Of a DNA stretch of 64,000 bases, positions 1 through 8,128 are shown piece by piece (position 1 is the stretch's first letter; each line of letters starts with the position of its first letter). The notes beneath the pieces were generated by a model. It was not told where the DNA came from, did no database searches, and was given only the letters and a program-made list of their open reading frames with translations. Made by a program: the position numbers and the translations under genes. The stretch covers positions 124,001 through 188,000 of the forward strand of contig CALVKC010000001.1 in assembly GCA_944332505.1 (NCBI GenBank). Reading direction: 5' to 3'. Source of the stretch: an uncultured Bacilli bacterium. GTDB taxonomy: Bacteria; Bacillota_I; Bacilli_A; RF39; UBA660.

Positions 1-54
1 ATCTCCTGTTATTTTATTTCTTAATCTAAATCTTTCTTCTTTAATATTTTTCAT
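1..54 (-). CDS. Start of an unknown protein, truncated by the window edge
   Basis: The first 18 codons of a minus-strand gene running off the window; the visible peptide is MKNIKEERFRLRNKITGD. The start is supported by an AAAGGAG Shine-Dalgarno just upstream that overlaps the end of the preceding gene. It is the third gene of a tight minus-strand string. Nothing can be said about function from so little sequence. Confidence 0.6.
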   Translation of the reverse strand, partial: MKNIKEERFRLRNKITGD

Positions 55-55
55 T

Positions 56-280
56 TTATAATTCTCCTTTATTTTCTAAATAAATCTCAAGTTTATTTTT
101 TAATTCTTTTACTGACGTCATTATTGATGTTATATCACTGTCAAAATTTCCATATTGATTTGATATAAATATACAACATTCGTCATATAATTCTTTAGCA
201 TTAATATTTCTATTACTATTAAGACTTTTGTTTATTAGTGGTTTTATATCCGAATTCATTTTAGGAGTATCGTAATTCAT
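56..280 (-). CDS. Small hypothetical protein (74 aa)
   Basis: A small charged, soluble-looking protein with no recognised domain. A GGAGG lies 9-10 bases before its ATG and overlaps the end of the upstream gene, and its own stop overlaps the ribosome binding site of the next gene, so the three genes look translationally coupled. Two cysteines (DECCIF) are the only notable residues. The gene call is well supported by packing and RBS; function unknown. Confidence 0.7.
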   Translation of the reverse strand: MNYDTPKMNSDIKPLINKSLNSNRNINAKELYDECCIFISNQYGNFDSDITSIMTSVKELKNKLEIYLENKGEL

Positions 281-282
281 TT

Positions 283-978
283 TTATTTTTCCTCCGTATA
301 TAAAATATTAATAAAATCTTTAAAGATATCAAATTTAGATATTTTCTTTTTATTCAATGATTTATATAAATCATTGAATAAATCATTAGTTGTTTCTCCA
401 GATAATTTTTTATGAAGATTCAATCTATCTTTTAAGATTTCAAATTTATCATAAGAATCTACTAATGGAATTAATTCATATAATTTATTTTTATTGAAAT
501 ATCCTTTAGTATCTTCTCCAATATCATCTATTGTATTTTTGACTTTGTTAGAAGCCCATTTATTAATATTTTTAAAATCTGATTCTATATAATCTTTTAA
601 ATCATCTTCAGATTCTAATAAAGAATATTTTTTATTATTATCTAAATACAATTTTTTATAGGCTTCACAAATAGATACAGTTTCTATATTTATCTTCTTA
701 GATTCAATAGATACATTGAAATTATTAAAAGCTTTAAATATAGAATTATCGCCTAATTTATCTATAGTATATGTGTATTCAACATCATATTTTTTTAATA
801 CACTTTGTTTATTATTTATCATTTTTGTAGAGAAATTAAATAAATCTTTCTCAATAACTGTGAATTTAACTAACCCATCTGTTAGGATTAAATTATCATA
901 ATTATATTTCTTACCATCAAAATATATTTCTTTTCTATCTTCATCAATTTCAATTTCAAAATTTTTATCTAAATTCAT
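283..978 (-). CDS. Hypothetical protein (231 aa)
   Basis: An unknown lysine-rich, mostly soluble protein. The ATG is preceded by a GGGGGGAT ribosome binding site. It lies just downstream of the beta' N-terminal gene, separated by the hairpin at 1005-1032. I see no exact AACA-N6-TW promoter in the 40-base gap, so it may be read through from the polymerase gene. No transmembrane segment or catalytic motif is visible. Confidence 0.75.
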   Translation of the reverse strand: MNLDKNFEIEIDEDRKEIYFDGKKYNYDNLILTDGLVKFTVIEKDLFNFSTKMINNKQSVLKKYDVEYTYTIDKLGDNSIFKAFNNFNVSIESKKINIETVSICEAYKKLYLDNNKKYSLLESEDDLKDYIESDFKNINKWASNKVKNTIDDIGEDTKGYFNKNKLYELIPLVDSYDKFEILKDRLNLHKKLSGETTNDLFNDLYKSLNKKKISKFDIFKDFINILYTEEK

Positions 979-1004
979 AATTATCCCCCCTATTAAATAT
1001 AATT

Positions 1005-1032
1005 AAGAGTATGGATATTATTCCATACTCTT
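1005..1032 (-). terminator. Hairpin overlapping the end of the beta' N-terminal gene
   Basis: An 11-bp perfect inverted repeat (AAGAGTATGGA with TCCATACTCTT) with a 6-base loop. It contains the stop codon of the beta' N-terminal gene. The T tract after it on the minus strand is interrupted, so termination may be partial, which fits the lack of an obvious promoter for the next gene. Confidence 0.55.
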
Positions 1033-3629
1033 ACATTGTTCTATTAAATCTAACTCTTCTTTAGTATATGTATCTCTAGATAATTCAATAAAACTATTTA
1101 GCATAATTAAAGTATCACGAGAATGATTCATAGAAGAATCAAATTTTCCATCATCATGAGAAATCATCATTGCATATTTTGGACTGAATACTATTTCTGC
1201 ACGATTAGCAAATTCTTGATTAATGATATATAAGACATTAAGTACATCCCCATCAAAATCTCCACCTAATGGTTTCAAAATTTGTAATGGAACAGACATT
1301 GTATAGTTATTATTGATACCTACGCATCTCATAAACATAATACTTCCATAATTAATTGTTGGCGTTGCATTCACATAGTTCGCTACACTATGCAGTTCTC
1401 TTATGAACTTCCCTATCTTTCAATAGGATACTAGACTATATCTTCATCTCATTTATTATAATTGATGAGACGGGAATCCATTTCGGTGCCCGCTTGGGTC
1501 CTAAGTAACTTAACGCTACTAGTCGTTGAACGTTATACATTTTAAAAGTTATAATCTTTTGAAATATGTTTCCAATTATGTCTAAGTTTTATTTGTGTTA
1601 TTAAAGGTTCATGTCCTTCTAAATTAACAAACTTAGCAATTTCTTTAGTAGTATATTTTTTAGTTTCTAATAACTTACAAATTTCTATAGCTTTAGATTC
1701 TGTTATAAAACAGAAATTATTATATTCACCAGGTTTTCTTAAACCATGTTGATATGCATGTATCATATTTTCTGTTTGAGTTACCCATTCTAAATTACTA
1801 TAAGAATTTTTAGTTTTAATTCCATTCTTATGATTAACTTGATAATCTTCTGGGTTTGATATAGGCTCGAATGTCATCATTACTAATCTATGAACCAAGA
1901 TATCAATAGGTTTATTATCTTTTGTTCTTAATGTTACTGATAGATATCCTCTACCTATAAATCTAGGTGCTATTAATAAATTTGTAAATTTAGAATATAC
2001 TCTACCATAATTACTTATATAATACCAATCTTGTAAATTTGGTATCGCTGTAATTGGTAACCATATTTCATTTATTCTATATACCACAGATCTTTTATCT
2101 CTATAAGATGCAGTACACATATCATAATTAGTTGGATTTAGATTTTTAATAGTTTTTCTTGCCATTTAAAATCACCTCTAACTAATTGTTTTATAACTTT
2201 TAAAGAAGTATCTTCGCTGCTGGTTCTCCATTGCTACATCCGTTCAGGGTTTCCCCATGGAATATCTCAACTACTTTTTTCTGTCTTTCGACGGCATTCA
2301 CGCTTATCCTTTCGGATTACGTTGTAGCGAGTTGAGCTTTAGGTTATAAGTTTGAGTACTTATTCCAGCAATTAGAATTCTCTTACTTTCTCCTATGTCA
2401 CCATAAGAGCGAAACTCATGTACTCTTTAATTTCGATTGATTAATAATGGAATATATCCTTTATCTTTTATGAATTGATCTATAATGCTCCATACTCTCA
2501 TATCTTTATTTATTTGAGCTTTATACCAAATTTTATAAGCATCGCTATATGTACTATTATATGATTTTTTAAGAATATTAATAATAGTTGGCTGTAATAA
2601 TTCAACCAAAGCAAAATATGGTAATTTAACACTATCAATTTCTAATTGAGGTTCTTGTGCTATTACACATCTAGCTGAGAAATTATAACGTCCACCAAAA
2701 TTTTGTTTTAATTCACCTTTTTTAGTGGCCATTATATTTATTTGCTCCATATATAAATCATTGAAATTCTTTTGAATATCATATAGACAAGTATCTTTAG
2801 GTTTCTTTTTCCTAAATATTTTTAAGCTGTCATTATTTACAGTATGTACTAATTTTGCAAGCATAGTATAAATTTCATTTACTTTTTCATAATCAAATTG
2901 AGAACTCTCAGATTCTAAAGAAAAAGGTCTTAATTGAGTAGTATATACTGGAATTGATTGAGTGAATATTATATCTCTATCTTTCATTATATCATCATAC
3001 ATATCTTTTTTCTGAGGATATTTTTTAAGATAGAAACTCATAATTTCATCAAATCTTTCAACAAAATCAATCATACCAATACCATAGAATGGTTCGTCTT
3101 CAGTAGGATCTCCATTTTCAATAGTAAATCCATCTTCATCTTTTTTGATTATTGGTTTGATAATATTGTCCATTCTATTTTCTCTGATTTTATTAACACC
3201 AAAGAAATTTCTTAATTGTGCATAAATTGCTGGGTGGATTACTTTATAATTTCCTTGTAATACAAGCCAACCGAAATAATTATAATTTTCATCAACAAAT
3301 TCAACTTGTTCTCCACAAATAGGACATTTAATTCCTAAATACAGTCGACCTTGCATGTGACCACATTTACATTTATATCTGTTTTCAAATGCATTAATAT
3401 CTTGTAATGTTGTACCAAATCGTCTAGAATAAATACCATCGGCAGCTTTTAAATCTTTCTTTATAGATTTTGGTTCTGTTACGATAAAACCATTACCACT
3501 TTTTAAATCATTAATTCGTTCTTTATCCAAATCAATTTTCTTTAACATGACTTCCATTGTATAATCTGGATTATTAGGATAAGTCATATTTACATTCATT
3601 GCAATATTAGGTTTTACTTGTTGATTCAT
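1018..3629 (-). CDS. Phage RNA polymerase beta' subunit, N-terminal part (intron-interrupted: exons 2429-3629 and 1018-1367)
   Basis: Spliced product 516 aa. Forms the catalytic half of the beta' pincer of a phage multisubunit RNA polymerase. Visible features: a zinc-ribbon-like cluster (CKCGHM...CPICG, Cys 87/89/102/105), an RQN-type segment (QNFGGRYNFSARCVIAQEP, like E. coli QNLLGKRVDYSGRSVI), the NR-PT segment, and the Mg-binding loop GGDFDGD at about 435-441 with all three Asp conserved. The protein ends about 80 residues after DFDGD; the bridge helix is in a separate gene at 5248-6477, so beta' is split as in phiKZ-like phages. I chose the ATG at 3629, two bases after the upstream stop, because the AAAAGGA site is 9 bases before it; another ATG at 3638 is too close. 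The intron removal restores frame across the conserved NR-PT block (NRN-S-TPTINYG). Splice points are inferred. Confidence 0.9.
1368..2428 (-). ncRNA. Group I intron in the beta' N-terminal gene
   Basis: The beta' reading frame stops at 2427 in the middle of the conserved NR-PT segment and resumes after about 1.06 kb. The intervening sequence carries an HNH endonuclease gene and, near its 3' end on the minus strand, GAAGATATAGTCTA, AAGTTCAT and AGAGAACTGCAT, blocks shared with the intron at 17811-18838. Near the 5' end both have CTACAACGTAA and AGCGTGAATG. The proposed boundary (exon ending in T, intron ending in G) is the usual group I rule and keeps frame; it is inferred by aligning the two introns and could be off by a few bases. 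Confidence 0.85.
1542..2165 (-). CDS. Intron-encoded HNH homing endonuclease (NUMOD4 + HNH)
   Basis: 207 aa. The N-terminal third has a NUMOD4-type block (EIWLPI...YYISNYGRVYS), followed by an HNH_3-type core (HRLVMMTFEP..., VNHKNG, NLEWVT, N..HAY) and a C-terminal helix-turn-helix-like part (TTKEIAKFV). This is the standard architecture of group I intron homing enzymes in phages of Gram-positive bacteria, cutting intronless alleles near the insertion site. It lies wholly within the intron in the beta' gene, same strand, with a GAGGTGAT site before the ATG. The key HNH residues appear intact. It resembles the enzyme at 17983-18585 in layout but is clearly diverged. Confidence 0.92.
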   Translation of the reverse strand: MARKTIKNLNPTNYDMCTASYRDKRSVVYRINEIWLPITAIPNLQDWYYISNYGRVYSKFTNLLIAPRFIGRGYLSVTLRTKDNKPIDILVHRLVMMTFEPISNPEDYQVNHKNGIKTKNSYSNLEWVTQTENMIHAYQHGLRKPGEYNNFCFITESKAIEICKLLETKKYTTKEIAKFVNLEGHEPLITQIKLRHNWKHISKDYNF

Positions 3630-3631
3630 AA

Positions 3632-3817
3632 TTACCATTCCTTTTCATCATCTTCAAAATTATCATCTATGTATTTACATACGATAGATTTTAAATCATT
3701 TATATTTTTAATTTTATTATATTTTGATCCCGATGAATTTTCTTCACTAATAACTACTTGAAAATCATTTGTAGAATCTAAATCAATACTGATAACTCTT
3801 TTAACTACTTTTTTCAT
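3632..3817 (-). CDS. Small hypothetical protein (61 aa) upstream of beta' N-terminal gene
   Basis: A small acidic-tailed protein with a basic N-terminus (MKKVVKRV). AAGGAGG precedes its ATG. Its stop lies two bases before the beta' start, so the two are almost certainly co-translated. It is the first gene of the unit and is preceded by both a relaxed late-type promoter (3836-3847) and the AT-rich element at 3881-3895. No domain recognised; whether it associates with the polymerase is unknown. Confidence 0.7.
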   Translation of the reverse strand: MKKVVKRVISIDLDSTNDFQVVISEENSSGSKYNKIKNINDLKSIVCKYIDDNFEDDEKEW

Positions 3818-3835
3818 TTGTAAATCCTCCTTATT

Positions 3836-3847
3836 AATTAAATAGTT
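3836..3847 (-). promoter_or_regulatory. Relaxed late-type promoter (AACT-N6-TT)
   Basis: Reads AACTATTTAATT on the minus strand, 19 bases before the ATG at 3817. It deviates from AACA-N6-TW at one position but keeps the spacing seen at the exact copies. Confidence 0.4.
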
Positions 3848-3880
3848 TTTGAGAAGTTAGATTTCTAATCTCTCGAATAT

Positions 3881-3895
3881 ATAATATATAATTGA
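3881..3895 (-). promoter_or_regulatory. AT-rich upstream element (possible early promoter)
   Basis: TCAATTATATATTAT on the minus strand, about 65 bases before the gene at 3817. One of five closely similar copies in the window (others at 21843, 50935, 62601, 63658), each upstream of the first gene of a unit. Confidence 0.5.
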
Positions 3896-3924
3896 AATAG
3901 ATTTTTTAAAAATATATAAGATAT

Positions 3925-3936
3925 TACATAAAGATA
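3925..3936 (+). promoter_or_regulatory. Relaxed late-type promoter (TACA-N6-TA)
   Basis: TACATAAAGATA. If used, transcription would start near 3936 and produce an approximately 75-base RNA before the hairpin at 3971-4000. Single mismatch to AACA-N6-TW, and the distance to the ATG (90 bases) is much longer than elsewhere. Confidence 0.35.
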
Positions 3937-3970
3937 GGTGTATAGCCTAGTCAAAATTATTCAGTTTGAA

Positions 3971-4010
3971 CCACTAGAACTTAGAAATAAGTTCTAGTGG
4001 GAATTTTTTA
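3971..4010 (+). terminator. Terminator-like hairpin in the leader of the gene at 4026
   Basis: A 10-bp perfect stem (CCACTAGAAC / GTTCTAGTGG) with a 10-base loop, followed by a T6 run at 4004-4009 and then at once AAGGAG and the ATG at 4026. No plus-strand gene lies upstream to be terminated (the neighbour diverges), so this is either an attenuator in the leader or the 3' end of a short RNA. Confidence 0.65.
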
Positions 4011-4025
4011 AGGAGATGTGATAAT

Positions 4026-4820
4026 ATGAATTATTTAAGTTATATTATGGATATATCAAATAGTATTATTAAAGAATTACAACAAGGAGAAGGTTTATAT
4101 ATTATTAATAAAAATATGGAAGCAAGAGTATTATTTTATTATAAACTAGAAGTATATTTTCTATCCGATATAATAAAATTACCTAATAAAATTATAAATA
4201 AAAAAGATGATAAAGAACTTGAAGATATCTGTTCATTTATATCTGATAAATTTGATAATACTGATTTATTAAGAAAATCTTTAAAAATTGAAAATATCGA
4301 TATCATTATAAAAAAATATTTTTATGATTCTTTTATAATATCTGTAAATAGAGTAGAAAAAATTATAAAAAATAAAATATCTTTAGAAATTTATAATAAA
4401 GTACTAGTTCTCAAAAGTAATGATACTATATTAGAAATTAGTAATAATGATAGTAAAGTATTATATAAGAAAAGTAATATTAGTTTCTTAGATTCTAATC
4501 CGGAAGAAATGTTAAATGATATACTAAATCAAGTATCATATTATAATAATTATTATCCAATTAATACTATAGATAAAGAATATATTGAATTATCTGACGA
4601 TTATTTTAATGACGATAGTATTATTATTTTCTGTAATATTATAGCAGAAATACCTCACTATTGTAAAGTAATAGGTATTGGTAAACACATGCCAATAAAT
4701 ATGAATTATTTATTATTAGATTTATTATTATTACAAGATGAAGATGTAGAACTATCAATAAATAATATTCTTAAAAATATTAATACATTATATAATTCTG
4801 AAAATAGAATAATTAATTAG
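4026..4820 (+). CDS. Hypothetical protein (264 aa)
   Basis: An unknown, isoleucine/asparagine-rich, apparently cytoplasmic protein; no signal peptide or membrane segment. The ATG is preceded by AAGGAGATG. It is a lone plus-strand gene between minus-strand genes, flanked by a terminator-like hairpin in its leader and a perfect palindromic terminator at its end. I recognise no family. Confidence 0.75.
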   Translation: MNYLSYIMDISNSIIKELQQGEGLYIINKNMEARVLFYYKLEVYFLSDIIKLPNKIINKKDDKELEDICSFISDKFDNTDLLRKSLKIENIDIIIKKYFYDSFIISVNRVEKIIKNKISLEIYNKVLVLKSNDTILEISNNDSKVLYKKSNISFLDSNPEEMLNDILNQVSYYNNYYPINTIDKEYIELSDDYFNDDSIIIFCNIIAEIPHYCKVIGIGKHMPINMNYLLLDLLLLQDEDVELSINNILKNINTLYNSENRIIN

Positions 4821-4847
4821 AGATACTCAATTGAGTATCTCTTTTTT
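4819..4847. terminator. Bidirectional terminator between convergent genes
   Basis: A 24-base perfect palindrome (arms AGAGATACTCAA) starting within the stop codon of the plus-strand gene, followed by CTTTTTT on the plus strand. The minus-strand gene ending at 4846 converges on it. Confidence 0.85.
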
Positions 4848-5178
4848 AATATAATAAATCTATTAAAACTTGTTTATTTGATATCGTATCAATCATACTA
4901 TCTAATTCCATAGGATATCTATTTCCATTATAAAATATATAAATTAATTTTGCTAAATTACAATAGTTAGGATGTAAATCTTCAATATCTTTTTTAGATT
5001 TAAATAAAAATTTTGATGAGTAATAAATATCATCATTTTCATATATAGCATTTATTATATTCGCTTCAATAATATTTCTATTATATAATTTGAATAGTAT
5101 TTTTGTAACTTGTACTAATTTATTCATTTGTGAATTATTACAAGATATAAATGATTTATCATAATGAGATAAAAACAT
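4846..5178 (-). CDS. Hypothetical protein (110 aa)
   Basis: A small unknown protein. I place the start at the ATG at 5178, six bases after a GAGGTG ribosome binding site; reading from an in-frame GTG at 5187 would put the start inside that site. No recognised motif. It ends at the shared palindromic terminator with the gene on the other strand. Confidence 0.65.
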   Translation of the reverse strand: MFLSHYDKSFISCNNSQMNKLVQVTKILFKLYNRNIIEANIINAIYENDDIYYSSKFLFKSKKDIEDLHPNYCNLAKLIYIFYNGNRYPMELDSMIDTISNKQVLIDLLY

Positions 5179-5223
5179 TTTCATCACCTCTATACTAATG
5201 TGATGAGTATATTAATAGTTAAA

Positions 5224-5251
5224 TTAGAGATGTGAATAGTCACATCTCTAA
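5224..5251 (-). terminator. Terminator after beta' C-terminal gene
   Basis: Inverted repeat TTAGAGATGTGA / TCACATCTCTAA with a short loop, overlapping the stop codon of the gene ending at 5248. Confidence 0.75.
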
Positions 5252-6477
5252 TCTTTTTTAAATCCAAAAGCTTTTTCTACATCCATTTCACTAAAGTTAA
5301 TTACACTGTCATGGAATTTCTTCATTAATAATACTTTTACTTTAGAAGGAACTTGTGGGGTTGCTGATCCTACATTATATATTCCTAATCTATAGAATAA
5401 ATTTCCTGCACATTTATTGCAGAAATGACCATCTTTTGCCTCACATAATGCACTAAATCTAAATTTTACTTCTTTATTTAAATATTTAGATTTATTTTCA
5501 GATGTTAATTCTACTAATTTATTTCCTTCTACTATATATGAATACATCCAACCTCCTATATTTTTTTCTGTTAGATATACTTTTAAAGTTTTTGTAGTTC
5601 CACAATCAGAACCTGCAGGCAATAATTTTAAATGCTGAAATGCTCTTAAAAATTCTTTTTCCCAATATCCTCCAGTTTCTGTCTTTTTAGCACGAGAATA
5701 TGGACCTGCTGATAAAGACGCAGCAAATGCAGGATAATCTTCTTTTGATATACCTTCCATATAACTAGAAGTAATTAAATCATATCCTTTATCAGGATCA
5801 GGATTTTTTACAGCTCCTTTAGAAACAAACATATTTTTGAAATTATTACCGAATGATGCTCTAGCCCCAGAATTAAACATATCCATACTAGGATCATCTT
5901 TTAATAATTCTTTAGCATAATCTAATAATTCAGCTTCTATTTGACTCATTACTTTAGGATCTTTTTCTTTTAAACCTTTATCATATTTTTTCAATAATTC
6001 TTTTTTCTTTTTTGTAATATCAGAACTTACAGTAAGCATTTTATCAGTATAAGAAGCTGATAAAATTGTTACCATTGGCATAAATTTTTGAATCTTCATT
6101 TCAAATTTCTTTAGTGCTTCTAATGAAATTTTATCTTCTAATACTGCATACGATAATTCATCATTTATTTTACCATGAACTTTTTTGCTTATAGGTTCAT
6201 CGATATAATGAAATAAATTAAATAAATCTTGTTCTATAAATCCTTTATTAAAAATCCATAATCCAACTGTTGTATAAAATGGTTTTTTATTTTTATTATT
6301 TTCTGGACCATATGTATTAGCTGGAACTTGAAAATAATCATATGGTCTACATAATTCACCATCGCCAAAATCTCCTAATAATTCCATTATGGTTGAAAAT
6401 GTTAAACATTCATCTTCGGATAGATTTAATAGTCTATTAATTAAATTTTGATCTTTTAATTCTTTAGCTTTACGCAT
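5248..6477 (-). CDS. Phage RNA polymerase beta' subunit, C-terminal part
   Basis: 409 aa. Carries the moving parts of the active site. Residues about 200-225 match the bridge helix (MFNSGARASFGNNFKNM, compare E. coli MADSGARGSAAQI). The trigger-loop region follows (YMEGISKEDYPAFAASLSAG, then TETGGYWEKEFLRAFQHLKL, compare TA-TGYL-RRLV). Near the C-terminus CNKCAG then VGSATPQVPSKVKVLLMKKFHDS resembles the cellular VNIGEAVGIIAAQSIGEPG...FH segment. The N-terminal catalytic part is a separate gene at 1018-3629, so beta' is split between DFDGD and the bridge helix. It has its own exact late promoter (6508-6519) and terminator. Family assignment is confident; whether this polymerase is the virion-packaged or the non-virion one is not decided by the sequence. 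Confidence 0.9.
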   Translation of the reverse strand: MRKAKELKDQNLINRLLNLSEDECLTFSTIMELLGDFGDGELCRPYDYFQVPANTYGPENNKNKKPFYTTVGLWIFNKGFIEQDLFNLFHYIDEPISKKVHGKINDELSYAVLEDKISLEALKKFEMKIQKFMPMVTILSASYTDKMLTVSSDITKKKKELLKKYDKGLKEKDPKVMSQIEAELLDYAKELLKDDPSMDMFNSGARASFGNNFKNMFVSKGAVKNPDPDKGYDLITSSYMEGISKEDYPAFAASLSAGPYSRAKKTETGGYWEKEFLRAFQHLKLLPAGSDCGTTKTLKVYLTEKNIGGWMYSYIVEGNKLVELTSENKSKYLNKEVKFRFSALCEAKDGHFCNKCAGNLFYRLGIYNVGSATPQVPSKVKVLLMKKFHDSVINFSEMDVEKAFGFKKD

Positions 6478-6507
6478 ATAATTACCTCCTTTAAGTTATT
6501 ATATGAT

Positions 6508-6519
6508 TATATCAATGTT
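6508..6519 (-). promoter_or_regulatory. Late promoter, exact AACA-N6-TW
   Basis: AACATTGATATA on the minus strand, 31 bases before the beta' C-terminal gene start at 6477. Confidence 0.65.
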
Positions 6520-6533
6520 TTCGATAATTAAAA

Positions 6534-6557
6534 TGTATAGGAATTTTCCTATACATT
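6534..6557 (-). terminator. Terminator after gene 6560-7135
   Basis: Palindrome with arms ATGTATAGGAA / TTCCTATACAT, followed on the minus strand by TTTTAATT. Confidence 0.75.
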
Positions 6558-6559
6558 TT

Positions 6560-7135
6560 TTAATCTATTAAAATATCATGCTCTAATTTTGCACTTATAA
6601 CTTGCTTATCTGTAGGAATATAAATATAATTATCCTCCTCAATTCCAATAAATTTTGGAGTTTCATCTATATTATATCTTGATTTATAAATTTCTTTAGC
6701 ATTAGCTAATGTATTAGCCAATACTACTTTAACATTGCTAAGATGCTCTTCTTCAATATTTTCAATACCCAAAATAAAGTTAATAGTAACTTCTTCATGA
6801 TAATTATTATTTTTCATAAAAGATTTAAATTCTTCTTCTGTTAATAAGTAAAGTTTTTTATATATGCTTAAAAATACAGCATAATAACCAATATTAAGAG
6901 GTCGAAGAATAGTATTATTAGTTTTTATATCATTTACATAGACAGTATTATCATGGCATAAATGATATTTACTCATATTAATTAAATCTTTTACAGTAGA
7001 TACATCTATATTATATGCTTTATCTGAAATAGTTAAATTATAAAATTTTGTAAACACACGAGCAGAATAATTATTATTTTGTATTTTTAAAAATTGACCA
7101 ATATATTTATTGTCTTTATCTACTAAACTATGCAT
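6560..7135 (-). CDS. Hypothetical protein (191 aa)
   Basis: An unknown soluble protein, no recognised domain, no membrane segment. Preceded by AAAGGAGG and an exact late promoter (7159-7170) and closed by a hairpin terminator, so it appears to be its own late transcript. It sits between a polymerase gene and a run of structural/lysis genes. Confidence 0.75.
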   Translation of the reverse strand: MHSLVDKDNKYIGQFLKIQNNNYSARVFTKFYNLTISDKAYNIDVSTVKDLINMSKYHLCHDNTVYVNDIKTNNTILRPLNIGYYAVFLSIYKKLYLLTEEEFKSFMKNNNYHEEVTINFILGIENIEEEHLSNVKVVLANTLANAKEIYKSRYNIDETPKFIGIEEDNYIYIPTDKQVISAKLEHDILID

Positions 7136-7158
7136 ATCAATTCCTCCTTTACTCTTTT

Positions 7159-7170
7159 TAAAAGAATGTT
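7159..7170 (-). promoter_or_regulatory. Late promoter, exact AACA-N6-TW
   Basis: AACATTCTTTTA on the minus strand, 24 bases before the start at 7135. Confidence 0.65.
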
Positions 7171-7190
7171 AATCCTTACGATTAAAGAGA

Positions 7191-7214
7191 AAGAGTAGTT
7201 TTACAACTACTCTT
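7191..7214 (-). terminator. Terminator after gene 7213-8037
   Basis: Inverted repeat AAGAGTAGTT...AACTACTCTT overlapping the stop codon. Confidence 0.7.
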
Positions 7215-8037
7215 AATAATATAAATGATAAATAATTTTAATAGATTTAGTAATGTCAATTAAAGATTCCAATGGGAAATGTAATTTAGTTAATGGTCTA
7301 ATATCTTGATAATATGTTTTACCATCTACAACTTTTGCCCATGCTGTTAATAATTGTAAACAGTTAATTCTTGCAGTTGTAGGTCCTGTAGTACAATTAA
7401 AGAATTCTCTACAATCTTCTTTTGTAATCTTCAAGATTAGTTCAACATATGTTTCAATTTCGTCTTCTTTTTCTGACTCATATACTCCACCATCGATTGG
7501 AGTTCCATCCACATATTGTTGACATAGTACAGGATCAGTATCAAACGCTTTAAAATAATATGCAATACGTTTCTGTGCATCATAAGTTTTTCTTCCAAAA
7601 TAAGATTCTCTTAAATCGTCTCCTAAATCAGATGTCATAGGTTGATATCTAAAAGGTACTAAATCTCCTGGGGCTGTCCATTTTCCATAATTAACTGGAT
7701 ATACTTGAGATGGTTCTCTTCCTCCACCATCTAATCCTAAAGAGAATAAGAATACTTTTTCAGCTTCTTCACTTGGTGGTGTTTCTTGAACAGTGTTATC
7801 TAATCCTAATACTTCATTATATGAAGGAGTAACTTCTTCACTATTTAATACAAAATGTTTTCTAGCAGTAAAAGCTGCACCTGGTAATATTACTTTATTT
7901 CTAGCTTGAAAAATGATTTCATTAGTTGTTTCATCTATAAAATCTACAACTCCTCTGTTATATGCTGTACTGCTTTTGTGTAGATTTACTTCATCTTTAT
8001 TATGGTTACGTTCAGTAAGAACAATCTTTTTTTCCAT
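7213..8037 (-). CDS. Putative virion protein (274 aa), unknown
   Basis: Not recognised by family. Composition (Gly/Pro-containing, beta-rich, aromatic residues, mixed charge, no membrane segment) is that of a folded structural protein rather than a small regulator. It lies beside the endolysin and a large baseplate-like gene. It has an exact late promoter (8062-8073), an AAAGGAGG site and its own terminator. A role in the tail or baseplate is inference from position only. Confidence 0.7.
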   Translation of the reverse strand: MEKKIVLTERNHNKDEVNLHKSSTAYNRGVVDFIDETTNEIIFQARNKVILPGAAFTARKHFVLNSEEVTPSYNEVLGLDNTVQETPPSEEAEKVFLFSLGLDGGGREPSQVYPVNYGKWTAPGDLVPFRYQPMTSDLGDDLRESYFGRKTYDAQKRIAYYFKAFDTDPVLCQQYVDGTPIDGGVYESEKEDEIETYVELILKITKEDCREFFNCTTGPTTARINCLQLLTAWAKVVDGKTYYQDIRPLTKLHFPLESLIDITKSIKIIYHLYY

Positions 8038-8061
8038 TTTATATTTCCTCCTTTATCACAT

Positions 8062-8073
8062 TACGAGTATGTT
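8062..8073 (-). promoter_or_regulatory. Late promoter, exact AACA-N6-TW
   Basis: AACATACTCGTA on the minus strand, 25 bases before the start at 8037. Confidence 0.7.
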
Positions 8074-8101
8074 AAACGGTGTATTTTTTGAGTGGGTAAA
8101 A

Positions 8102-8128
8102 ATAAGAGATACATAATGTATCTCTTAT
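8102..8128 (-). terminator. Terminator after the endolysin gene
   Basis: Near-perfect palindrome ATAAGAGATACA / TGTATCTCTTAT overlapping the stop codon at 8125. Confidence 0.75.

Noticed and set aside
1018..1374. A separate 118-aa gene starting at a GTG
   Set aside because: It is the second exon of beta', carrying the DFDGD loop; it has no ribosome site and starts at the intron end.
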